Shown: positions 1 to 5,597 of the stretch, in pieces
Layout of the letters: each line of letters starts with the position of its first letter
Position numbering within the stretch: the stretch's first letter is position 1
Origin: Pedosphaera sp.
Lineage (GTDB): Bacteria > Verrucomicrobiota > Verrucomicrobiae > Limisphaerales > Pedosphaeraceae
Length of the DNA stretch: 6,902 nucleotides
Assembly (NCBI GenBank): GCA_028293265.1
Contig: JAQGPB010000207.1
Location: 1-6,902 of the forward strand
Direction: 5' to 3'
The notes under the pieces: generated by a model
Databases searched by the model: none
Seen by the model: only the letters and a program-made list of their open reading frames with translations
What the model was told of the DNA's origin: nothing
Program-made: the position numbers and the translations under genes

Positions 1-1
1 C

Positions 2-601
2 GAATTGACGCGCCGCCTGGTCGCCGCTTACAGGCAGGTGCGCATCGGCAATCCGCTCACACCCGGCACGTTGATGGGCCCGCTCATCAGCACCAAGGCG
101 GTCGAGGAAATGCAAACCGCGCTCAAGAAGCTTCAACGCGAAGGCGGCAAAATCCTGTTTGGCGGCGAGCCCTTGCACGGGCCTGCGTATCCCGGCGGAC
201 GTTATGTGCGTCCCTGCATTGCCACCGCCCGGCCTGATTTCCAGATCGTTCACGAAGAAACCTTCGCGCCGATTCTTTATCTCATTCCTTACGATAACCT
301 CGACGAAACCATCGCGGCGCACAACGCCGTGCCGCAGGGTTTGAGTTCGGCCATTTTCACCAATGAAATGCGCGAGGCGGAGTTGTTCCTATCGTGTTGT
401 GGCAGCGATTGCGGCATCGCAAATGTAAACATCGGCACCAGCGGCGCGGAAATCGGGGGCGCTTTTGGCGGCGAGAAGGACACGGGGGGTGGCCGCGAGA
501 GCGGGAGCGACAGTTGGAAGAATTATATGCGCCGACAGACCGTGACCATCAATTATTCGTCGGAACTGCCGCTGGCGCAGGGCATCAAGTTTGACCTTTG
601 A
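2..601 (+). CDS. ALDH7-family aldehyde dehydrogenase (aminoadipate semialdehyde dehydrogenase type), C-terminal part
   Basis: This is the last 199 codons of an NAD-dependent aldehyde dehydrogenase; the gene begins before the window. The closest family by eye is ALDH7 (human ALDH7A1, Pseudomonas AmaB). That family oxidises alpha-aminoadipic semialdehyde, or its cyclic form piperideine-6-carboxylate, to 2-aminoadipate in lysine catabolism. Seen in the sequence: RIGNPL near the fragment start, the ETFAPILY block (around base 260-285), [20 protein letters not shown], and the glycine-rich tail [19 protein letters not shown] followed by SWKNYMRR and QGIKF. The last three are characteristic of ALDH7 rather than of generic ALDHs. 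The catalytic cysteine and the NAD-binding region should lie upstream of the window and cannot be checked. The reading frame is intact to its TGA. A VOC-like protein gene follows 56 bases downstream on the same strand. Family assignment is strong; the lysine substrate is inferred from the family. Confidence 0.93.
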   Translation, partial: ELTRRLVAAYRQVRIGNPLTPGTLMGPLISTKAVEEMQTALKKLQREGGKILFGGEPLHGPAYPGGRYVRPCIATARPDFQIVHEETFAPILYLIPYDNLDETIAAHNAVPQGLSSAIFTNEMREAELFLSCCGSDCGIANVNIGTSGAEIGGAFGGEKDTGGGRESGSDSWKNYMRRQTVTINYSSELPLAQGIKFDL

Positions 602-612
602 CCAAATCCAGA

Positions 613-641
613 TTGATTCAAAGTGCGTTTTCAACTATATA
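613..641 (+). promoter_or_regulatory. Possible sigma70-type promoter before the VOC-like gene
   Basis: TTGATT (613-618) and TATATA (636-641) are separated by exactly 17 bases, and each matches the -35/-10 consensus at four of six positions. They lie in a short AT-rich stretch between the ALDH stop and the next start. Transcription would begin only about 10 bases before the ATG at 658, leaving a very short leader, so this is a weak call. The downstream gene may simply be read through from the ALDH gene. Confidence 0.25.
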
Positions 642-657
642 GAAGCAAGAGTTCATT

Positions 658-2100
658 ATGATCAGCTCGACTACAGAAACTACGGGCAGTGCTTCCAAAA
701 CTTCCGTCAGCAGCCCGGGTGCGTACGACCCCAAGCACTTCGACTGGCCATTGGCCTTCGACGCGGAAAAGTTTTTGAACGAGCGCATCGCCGAATTTTT
801 GGAGTTGAACAGCTTCGCCCGGCAGCTTGCCCAGCGCATGCGCGATGAAACCGGGACCGATTTCTTCGAGTGGGTCGATCATCTCGTTCTCTCGCCTGAT
901 GATGAACCTGCCTTGCGCGACACCGGCTTCGTGCCCGACCTTGTAGCGGAAGCGGCCAATGACGACATCGTGATGCACCATCCCCGCGCGACGCTGCCGC
1001 GGGTCATTTTGCGCGCTGGCCAGCGGCAGAATCCTTCTGTCATCGCCTTGCGTCCGGAACGGGTGGCTGAGTTTGCCGCCCGCCACAATCTGGCGGATGA
1101 AATCGAAGGTGCGCCGCTGTCGCGCTATCGCCGTCTGCCCGTCCACGAGGAAAACGGCGCGCGCCTTGAAGCGGTGGAACGCAACGCCTATCTCGGCTTT
1201 GTCCCCGCGCCGCTCCGTCCCGGCCAGGCCGAGACCCTTTTGAAAGTGCAGGAAATGTGGCAGACGCGAAAGCGTTTTTTCGCGGATGACGCAGAAGGTT
1301 TCGACCTGGCCAACCGGCTGCTGAACCAGAGCATTCCGCTGGTTGGCCGCGACCGCACCTGCCAGATCTATTTTGAAGCGGAGCGGGCCTATTGGGAAAG
1401 CCGCAATCGCGCCGGGCGGGTGCAAAAATTCCGCCAGGACCGCCTCGGCCTCGGCTGGGGCAACCACGATCACCACACCTTTCGCTGCTCGCGCGAACAT
1501 TTTGTGGATCTGAACGAGTTTTTGCTGAAGCTTGGTTTTGAAAAGCGCGAGCGTTACTACGCCGGCGCGGAGGCGGGCTGGGGAGCGCAGATCTCGGAAC
1601 AGTCCTTCGCGGGCATCGTGGTTTTTGCGGATGTGGATTTGATGCCGGACGAAACGCAGATTGATTTTTCGGTCAGCCGTCTGCCGGCGGCGGCGAAGCT
1701 GGGCACGGTCGGGCTGTGGATTGGTTTGCATGGCGAGAGTTTTCTGGGCGCGGGCATGCATCATCTCGAGGCGCGGTTTGATTATCGATTGCTCCGCGAG
1801 CAATTGAAGGGCGAAGGCATCAACACGATGAATCCTTTTTCCGATTTTGAATTTCTGCGCCAGGCCTTCACCGAAGGGGAACGCTGGCCGGTGAGCCTGT
1901 ATCGCGCGGAGCGTCTGCTGTCCGCGAAACTGATCACGCGAGAGCAATTCGACAAATTCATTCAGGAAGGCGCGATCGGCAGTCACTTGGAAAACCTGCA
2001 ACGGCACGGCGGCTTCAAGGGTTTCAATCAAAAATCGGTGAGCGTGGTCATCGCCGCGACCGATCCGCGCAAGAGCCATTTCCAACCCGCTTCCGCCTGA
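658..2100 (+). CDS. Conserved-looking 480-residue protein with VOC-like (vicinal oxygen chelate) modules, function unknown
   Basis: I do not recognise a named family, but the protein resembles metal-dependent VOC enzymes such as the 4-hydroxyphenylpyruvate dioxygenase group. Three segments look like the first strand of a VOC module, each with a candidate metal-binding histidine: EWVDHLVL (residues 71-78), NHDHHTF (269-275) and GMHHLEA (366-372). The second runs into a helix ending in LGFE and then RYYAGAEAGWGAQ, as in a beta-alpha-beta module. The third is followed by LREQLKGEGI, as in the usual module helix. An acidic FTEGERW segment (404-410) could supply the third, carboxylate ligand. There is no signal peptide, so it is probably cytosolic. 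The first 25 residues are Ser/Thr-rich and look disordered. An AAGAG ribosome binding site sits six bases before the ATG. Its position after ALDH7 suggests a role in lysine or 2-aminoadipate breakdown, possibly as a non-heme iron oxygenase. Function is inference; that the gene is real is well supported. Confidence 0.75.
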   Translation: MISSTTETTGSASKTSVSSPGAYDPKHFDWPLAFDAEKFLNERIAEFLELNSFARQLAQRMRDETGTDFFEWVDHLVLSPDDEPALRDTGFVPDLVAEAANDDIVMHHPRATLPRVILRAGQRQNPSVIALRPERVAEFAARHNLADEIEGAPLSRYRRLPVHEENGARLEAVERNAYLGFVPAPLRPGQAETLLKVQEMWQTRKRFFADDAEGFDLANRLLNQSIPLVGRDRTCQIYFEAERAYWESRNRAGRVQKFRQDRLGLGWGNHDHHTFRCSREHFVDLNEFLLKLGFEKRERYYAGAEAGWGAQISEQSFAGIVVFADVDLMPDETQIDFSVSRLPAAAKLGTVGLWIGLHGESFLGAGMHHLEARFDYRLLREQLKGEGINTMNPFSDFEFLRQAFTEGERWPVSLYRAERLLSAKLITREQFDKFIQEGAIGSHLENLQRHGGFKGFNQKSVSVVIAATDPRKSHFQPASA

Positions 2101-2149
2101 GCGCCTTTCCGCAACCTTCGGTCGTTTGCGGCAGCAGTTCACCGTTGCC

Positions 2150-3109
2150 ATGATTGCCGCCTTCCTGACGACGATCTTTTTTTCGATCTCCATCATTTGC
2201 GGCAGCCGTTCGGCCAGGCTGATTGGCGGTTCGGAGGCGAATTTTTGGCGGCTCACCTGCGCGACCATTTTTCTTTCGTTCTGGGCGTTGAGCTTCGGGC
2301 AGGGGTTGTCTGGGGAAACATTTCCCATCTTTCTTTTGAGCGGCGTGATCGGCATCGGCGTCGGGGATGTCGCGTTGTTCCAGACCCTGCCGCGGCTTGG
2401 CCCGCGCTTGACGCTGCTGCTGACGCAATGCCTGCCCGTGCCCTTCAGCGCGGCCATCGAATGGCTGTGGATGGACACGCGCCTCACCTCCGCTCAAATG
2501 ATTTGCAGCGCGGTCGCGCTCGCCGGCATTTGCATTTCATTGTTTCCGGCGGAAAAATTGGATCTGGAGAAAAGGCTGATCTTGCCTGGCATTTTGTTTG
2601 GCATCGTGGCGGCGTTGGGCCAGGCTTGCGGCGCGGTGCTGAGCCGCAAGGCTTACGCGATGATGGCGGATCAACACACCGAACATATTGACGGGATGAC
2701 CGCCGCGTATCAAAGGATTCTTGGCGGGCTGCTGGTTGGAGGCATCTCGCTGCTCGTCGTCAAATGGCGCTCCATCCGGGGACATTTTACATTTTCGGGA
2801 GAAAGTGCCACCCTGCCATCGAAGGAAAAATGGCGACGCGTCTGGCCTTGGATTCTGGCCAACAGCCTCGCGGGCCAGACTCTTGGAGTAAGCTGTTTCC
2901 AGTGGGCTTTCCAAACCACACCCGCCGGAGTGGTGCTGGCGATTGTCGCCATCACTCCGCTGGTGGCAATACCTATCACCATGGTGGTGGAAAAGGAGCG
3001 GCCCAGCGTGCATTCGATCGTTGGCGGAGCGATTGCCGTGGCGGGCGCGGTGGGATTGATATTGCCCAATTGGGTTGCCTCGATTCTGTCTTTACAAAAA
3101 TCGCCTTAA
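2150..3109 (+). CDS. EamA/DMT-superfamily transporter, ten membrane helices
   Basis: This is an inner-membrane protein of the drug/metabolite transporter superfamily (two EamA repeats), whose members export or import small metabolites such as amino acids, sugars or drugs. Hydrophobic helices lie at about residues 1-18, 32-50, 58-78, 86-105, 112-132, 143-165, 187-205, 231-254, 258-280 and 287-306, giving the standard ten in 319 residues. The C-terminal repeat ends in the typical pattern EKERP, then H, then GGAIAVAGAVGLIL. A soluble loop of about 25 residues separates helices 7 and 8. I chose the ATG at 2150 because helix 1 starts there. A TTG at 2126 in the same frame would add eight residues, and neither start has a clear Shine-Dalgarno sequence. 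It begins 49 bases after the VOC-like gene and ends 24 bases before the next, so it may share their transcript. The substrate cannot be read from the sequence. Confidence 0.87.
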   Translation: MIAAFLTTIFFSISIICGSRSARLIGGSEANFWRLTCATIFLSFWALSFGQGLSGETFPIFLLSGVIGIGVGDVALFQTLPRLGPRLTLLLTQCLPVPFSAAIEWLWMDTRLTSAQMICSAVALAGICISLFPAEKLDLEKRLILPGILFGIVAALGQACGAVLSRKAYAMMADQHTEHIDGMTAAYQRILGGLLVGGISLLVVKWRSIRGHFTFSGESATLPSKEKWRRVWPWILANSLAGQTLGVSCFQWAFQTTPAGVVLAIVAITPLVAIPITMVVEKERPSVHSIVGGAIAVAGAVGLILPNWVASILSLQKSP

Positions 3110-3120
3110 CGGCATTGATT

Positions 3121-3126
3121 GGGGAA
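3121..3126 (+). promoter_or_regulatory. Ribosome binding site deciding the start of the 163-residue gene
   Basis: GGGGAA lies about eight bases before the ATG at 3134. An in-frame TTG at 3119 would add five residues but would place this purine block inside the coding region, so the ATG is preferred. Confidence 0.45.
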
Positions 3127-3133
3127 TTCGACC

Positions 3134-3625
3134 ATGAACTTTTTGAACCGGCTATTTTCCAAACGGAAGGACGAAGTCCACGAGCCGCCGCCAGAATTCC
3201 TGCAATCGGAACCGCCCGATTGGCTGCTCGACTTGAAAGGCCAGGGTCTGTCGCAAGGCAATGCGTTTTCGATCAGGGTTCAATTATTCGAGGCCTCGCG
3301 GACCGGAAGCGTGGATGTGTTGGTTCTGCCGGGACAGGAAGGTGGGCAGCCACAAAGCGGCACGGCTGAATTGATAAGGACCGAGTTCGACCGGCTGATG
3401 GTCATTCTTGGTTTCTCGTTTCCCGATGACATCGAAGACGTGCCGCCCGGCATGAAAGACGGCCTGCCGGTAACGCTTTCGATCCACCGGCGTGAACCGC
3501 ACGCTTTCAAGAGTGCCGGCTGCAATCTCGCCGGCTGGGATGAGACCAGGAAATCGCGCCCGCCATTGGTGGAGATCGGATCAATATTGCTCGAAATGCA
3601 GAAGCGCATTTTACCGGTTCCATAA
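3134..3625 (+). CDS. Hypothetical 163-residue soluble protein
   Basis: I do not recognise this protein. It has no signal peptide and no membrane helix. The N-terminus is short and basic (MNFLNRLFSKRKDE) and is followed by a proline-rich linker (EPPPEFLQSEPPDW, about residues 17-30). The remainder looks like a compact alpha/beta domain. It has a probable beta strand SVDVLVLPG (about 60-68), a helix LIRTEFDRLMVILGF (about 80-94), an acidic loop DDIEDVPPG, and a C-terminal helix ending MQKRIL. One conserved-looking cysteine occurs in AGCNLAGWDE. Evidence for a real gene is the good Shine-Dalgarno sequence before the ATG, the tight fit between neighbours (24 bases before, 18 after) and the balanced amino-acid composition. 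It probably belongs to the same transcript as the transporter and hydrolase genes. No function is proposed. Confidence 0.7.
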   Translation: MNFLNRLFSKRKDEVHEPPPEFLQSEPPDWLLDLKGQGLSQGNAFSIRVQLFEASRTGSVDVLVLPGQEGGQPQSGTAELIRTEFDRLMVILGFSFPDDIEDVPPGMKDGLPVTLSIHRREPHAFKSAGCNLAGWDETRKSRPPLVEIGSILLEMQKRILPVP

Positions 3626-3643
3626 TTCACCGCGCCATCCGGC

Positions 3644-4738
3644 ATGAAGGCAGCCTTATTCCTTGCTGTTCCAATTTTGTTCATTTCCCTAGGATGTGGT
3701 CTGGCCGCCACGGCCGATGAGCGTTTGAATATGATTGACGAATTGTTCCGCGAATACAGCCGGTCCGGTGCTCCGGGAGCCAGTGTGCTGGTCGTCAAGA
3801 ATGGAAAAGTGCTGCTGGAGAAATCCTACGGCTTGGCCGATCTGGAAAAGAAAGTTCCAATCGCGCCGGACACGAGTTTTCGGCTGGCCTCCGTGACCAA
3901 GCAATTCACGGCTATGGCGATCATGCAGCTTGCGGATGCGGGGAAATTGTCGTTCGACGATCCGATTACAAAATTCTTTCCCGAGTTCCCGGATTACGGA
4001 AAACAAATTACCATCCGCCATCTGCTGAATCACACCTCGGGCCTGCTGGATTATGAGGACTTGATTCCGAAGGGAACGACCATTCCGGTACTCGACATCA
4101 ACGCGCTGCGGCTGCTGCAAGAGCAGGACAAGACTTATTTTCCGCCCGGCAGCCAATTCCGCTACTGCAACACCGGCTATGCATTTCTGGCGTTGATCGT
4201 GGAACGCGTTTCGGGTGAGACGTTCGCGGCGTTTCTGCAAAAAAGCATTTTCCTGCCGCTGCGCATGGACCAGACCCTCGCCTACGAAGCGGGCATCTCC
4301 ACCGTCGCCAACCGCGCATTTGGATACTCGCCGGCGGCGGATGGCTTTACGCGCACCGACCAAAGCCTGACCAGTTCGGTGCTGGGCGACGGAGGCGTTT
4401 ATTCGTCCATCAACGATCTCCGCAAATGGGATGCGGCACTTTACACCACGAAACTGGTCTCCCGAAAAATGCTCAACACAGCTTTCGCGCCAGGCAAAGC
4501 CACGTTGCATGACAAGGAGGTGCAATACGGCTTCGGCTGGTTCATCAGCGAGTATCGCGGGTTGCGGAACATCTGGCATAGCGGGAATACGGTCGGCTTT
4601 TCCACCCGCATTGAGCGCTTCCCGGAAAAGAAATTCACCGTCATCATTTTGACAAACCGCAACGATGCGCCCTTGTCCGAGCTTCCACGGCGAATTGCGG
4701 ACTTGTATCTTTTCGACACGAAACCGGTTCACAGGTAG
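3644..4738 (+). CDS. Secreted beta-lactamase-fold serine hydrolase (class C / PBP4* / esterase type)
   Basis: The protein belongs to the Beta-lactamase (PF00144) family, which includes class C beta-lactamases, D-alanyl-D-alanine carboxypeptidases, the PBP4* endopeptidase and esterases. The three active-site motifs are present: S-V-T-K (S83 nucleophile, K86) in FRLASVTKQF, Y174-C-N176 as the YxN motif, and H312-S-G314 replacing the usual KTG. The HxG variant is commoner in PBP4*-like and esterase members than in true beta-lactamases. Other family marks are IRHLLNHTSGL (124-134) and the FPPGSQFRYCNTGY block. The N-terminus is a signal peptide (hydrophobic residues 4-20) probably cleaved after GLAA (about residue 22), so the enzyme is periplasmic or secreted. 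A cysteine at residue 18 follows SLG, which fits the lipobox poorly. The length of 364 residues is normal and the ATG has no clear Shine-Dalgarno sequence. It lies 18 bases after the hypothetical gene. The substrate is unknown; antibiotic resistance should not be assumed. Confidence 0.92.
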   Translation: MKAALFLAVPILFISLGCGLAATADERLNMIDELFREYSRSGAPGASVLVVKNGKVLLEKSYGLADLEKKVPIAPDTSFRLASVTKQFTAMAIMQLADAGKLSFDDPITKFFPEFPDYGKQITIRHLLNHTSGLLDYEDLIPKGTTIPVLDINALRLLQEQDKTYFPPGSQFRYCNTGYAFLALIVERVSGETFAAFLQKSIFLPLRMDQTLAYEAGISTVANRAFGYSPAADGFTRTDQSLTSSVLGDGGVYSSINDLRKWDAALYTTKLVSRKMLNTAFAPGKATLHDKEVQYGFGWFISEYRGLRNIWHSGNTVGFSTRIERFPEKKFTVIILTNRNDAPLSELPRRIADLYLFDTKPVHR

Positions 4739-4739
4739 G
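4733..4739 (+). promoter_or_regulatory. Ribosome binding site of the ferredoxin overlapping the upstream stop codon
   Basis: AGGTAGG spans the last codons of the hydrolase gene, and its second AGG (4737-4739) lies eight bases before the ATG at 4748. The TAG stop of the hydrolase (4736-4738) is inside the motif, so translation of the two genes is probably coupled. Confidence 0.45.
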
Positions 4740-4747
4740 CTTCTACC

Positions 4748-5125
4748 ATGGCAGATGAACTTAAATTGGCGATTACTTCTCTGGGATTGGAATCTTACCG
4801 GCGGCACATTTTTCTTTGCGCGGACCAGACGCAGGCCGTTTGCGCCCAGAAGGAGCAGGGATTGGAATCGTGGGAATTTTTGAAGCAACGGCTCAAGGAG
4901 CTCAAGCTGACCGGGCCGGAGCCGCTGGTTTATCGGACGAAAGCCAACTGCCTGCGCGTCTGCACCCAGGGTCCCATTGCCGTGGTCTATCCCGAAGGCG
5001 TCTGGTACCACTCCTGCACCCCGGAAGTTTTGGAACGCATCATCCAAGAACACTTGATCAATGGCCGCGTGGTTGAAGAGTATGCGTTTGCGAAGAACCC
5101 GCTCGGAATTGAACCGGGGCGATGA
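4748..5125 (+). CDS. Thioredoxin-like [2Fe-2S] ferredoxin
   Basis: This 125-residue cytosolic electron carrier has the thioredoxin-like [2Fe-2S] ferredoxin fold (the family of Aquifex Fd and the NuoE C-terminal domain). The four expected cluster ligands are Cys24 and Cys32 in the first loop ([13 protein letters not shown]) and Cys68 and Cys72 in the second (KANCLRVC). The second is followed by the family signature [13 protein letters not shown] (75-87). A fifth cysteine, Cys90, lies just after. The first pair is only eight residues apart, the short-loop type; Aquifex Fd has a longer spacing. Helix [13 protein letters not shown] (40-52) follows, as expected. The last 15 residues form a charged tail. 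The gene starts nine bases after the hydrolase stop with a coupled ribosome binding site, but no shared pathway is evident. Its partner enzyme is not in the window. Confidence 0.9.
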   Translation: MADELKLAITSLGLESYRRHIFLCADQTQAVCAQKEQGLESWEFLKQRLKELKLTGPEPLVYRTKANCLRVCTQGPIAVVYPEGVWYHSCTPEVLERIIQEHLINGRVVEEYAFAKNPLGIEPGR

Positions 5126-5131
5126 CGCCCC
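5116..5131. terminator. GC hairpin between convergent genes, probable bidirectional transcription end
   Basis: GGGGCG (5116-5121) and CGCCCC (5126-5131) form a perfect six-pair stem with an ATGA loop that contains the ferredoxin's TGA stop. The stem ends immediately before the last base of the stop codon of the convergent dehydratase gene. The + strand continues as TTACTTCAGTTTG, which is only mildly T-rich. The call rests mainly on position and stem stability, not on a classic T-tract. Confidence 0.5.
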
Positions 5132-5461
5132 TTACTTCAGTTTGTCCACCTTGGCGGCGAATACGAAATCGCTCTCGGTTAACCCGTCAATCTTGTGCGT
5201 CCACAGGGTGAGCTTAACCTGACCCCAAGCTAGGTAAATGTCGGGGTGATGCTGAATTTTTTCGGCCAGCTTGCCAACCTTGTTGGTGAAAGCCAGGGCT
5301 TCGCGAAAATCCTTGAATTGATACTCCCGTTCCAAATGGTGTTTTTTCACGACCTGCCAGTCGCTGTCCAATTGTTCGGCCAGCTTGCTCAACTCCGCTC
5401 CTTTAAGCGCCGGAGTTCCGCCTTTGCAAGGCACGCATTCTTTTTCAGCCAGTACGCTCAT
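5132..5461 (-). CDS. phhB: 4a-hydroxytetrahydrobiopterin dehydratase (pterin-4a-carbinolamine dehydratase)
   Basis: The enzyme dehydrates 4a-hydroxytetrahydrobiopterin to quinonoid dihydropterin. It recycles the cofactor of aromatic amino acid hydroxylases; some bacterial members act in other pterin or molybdopterin roles. The family signature is complete: E68-x2-H71-H72-P73-D74, then W79, W87 and H89, ending at D98 (HHPDIYLAW, TLWTHKIDGLTESD). HH-P and the later His are the catalytic histidines in this family. The length from the chosen start, 109 residues, is typical. I chose the ATG at 5461 because family members begin about there (MSVLAEKECVPC). An in-frame ATG at 5542 would add 27 residues and has an AGGA ten bases upstream, so it cannot be excluded. 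The leader before 5461 is A-rich (AAAAAAATATT) with no strong Shine-Dalgarno. No aromatic amino acid hydroxylase gene is in the window, so the substrate partner is unknown. Confidence 0.93.
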   Translation of the reverse strand: MSVLAEKECVPCKGGTPALKGAELSKLAEQLDSDWQVVKKHHLEREYQFKDFREALAFTNKVGKLAEKIQHHPDIYLAWGQVKLTLWTHKIDGLTESDFVFAAKVDKLK

Positions 5462-5530
5462 AATATTTTTTTCTGCTTCTAGAGTATCGTCTGCCGGTTG
5501 AAAACCGTCAAATTTATTGAAGCACAACAA

Positions 5531-5577
5531 ACGATTGACCATGGGCGACGATTCCTAAATCGTATGACACAAATCGT
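5531..5577. promoter_or_regulatory. Operator-like cluster of four ACGATT/AATCGT hexamers
   Basis: ACGATT occurs at 5531-5536 and 5548-5553, and its reverse complement AATCGT at 5558-5563 and 5572-5577. The inner two form an inverted repeat around CCTA. The two right-hand copies extend to the heptamer AAATCGT, 14 bases apart. The cluster sits in the 136-base spacer between the divergent dehydratase and GH172 genes, upstream of both chosen starts. It would suit a dimeric regulator controlling one or both genes. This is a pattern reading only; no regulator is encoded in the window. Confidence 0.4.
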
Positions 5578-5597
5578 AAATACCATTTAACGCACCA

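Noticed and set aside
2109..2131. Hairpin CCGCAA / TTGCGG after the VOC-like gene as an intrinsic terminator
   Set aside because: The stem is six pairs with a bulged interior and no T-run follows. It overlaps the alternative TTG start of the transporter, so it is more likely incidental.
631..2487. A 618-codon open frame on the - strand opposite the VOC-like gene and part of the transporter gene
   Set aside because: It is a mirror of the + strand's GC-biased third positions. It crosses two real genes and the spacer between them, and its translation is Arg/Ala-rich with no recognisable domain.
3694..3699. Lipoprotein anchor at Cys18 of the hydrolase
   Set aside because: The residues before the cysteine (I-S-L-G) lack the aliphatic residue at -3 expected in a lipobox, while GLAA gives an ordinary signal peptidase I site.
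3644..4738. Reading the hydrolase as an antibiotic-resistance class C beta-lactamase
   Set aside because: It has HSG in place of KTG and belongs to a large family of peptidases and esterases; nothing around it suggests resistance.
3689..5053. A 454-codon open frame on the - strand opposite the hydrolase and ferredoxin genes
   Set aside because: Both + strand products carry complete, well-known active-site or cluster motifs. The reverse frame spans their junction and shows no family features.
5535..5565. TTGACC followed by TAAATC or TCGTAT as a promoter for the GH172 gene
   Set aside because: The -35 is fair, but the candidate -10 boxes match only three of six positions and sit at spacings of 15 or 19 bases.
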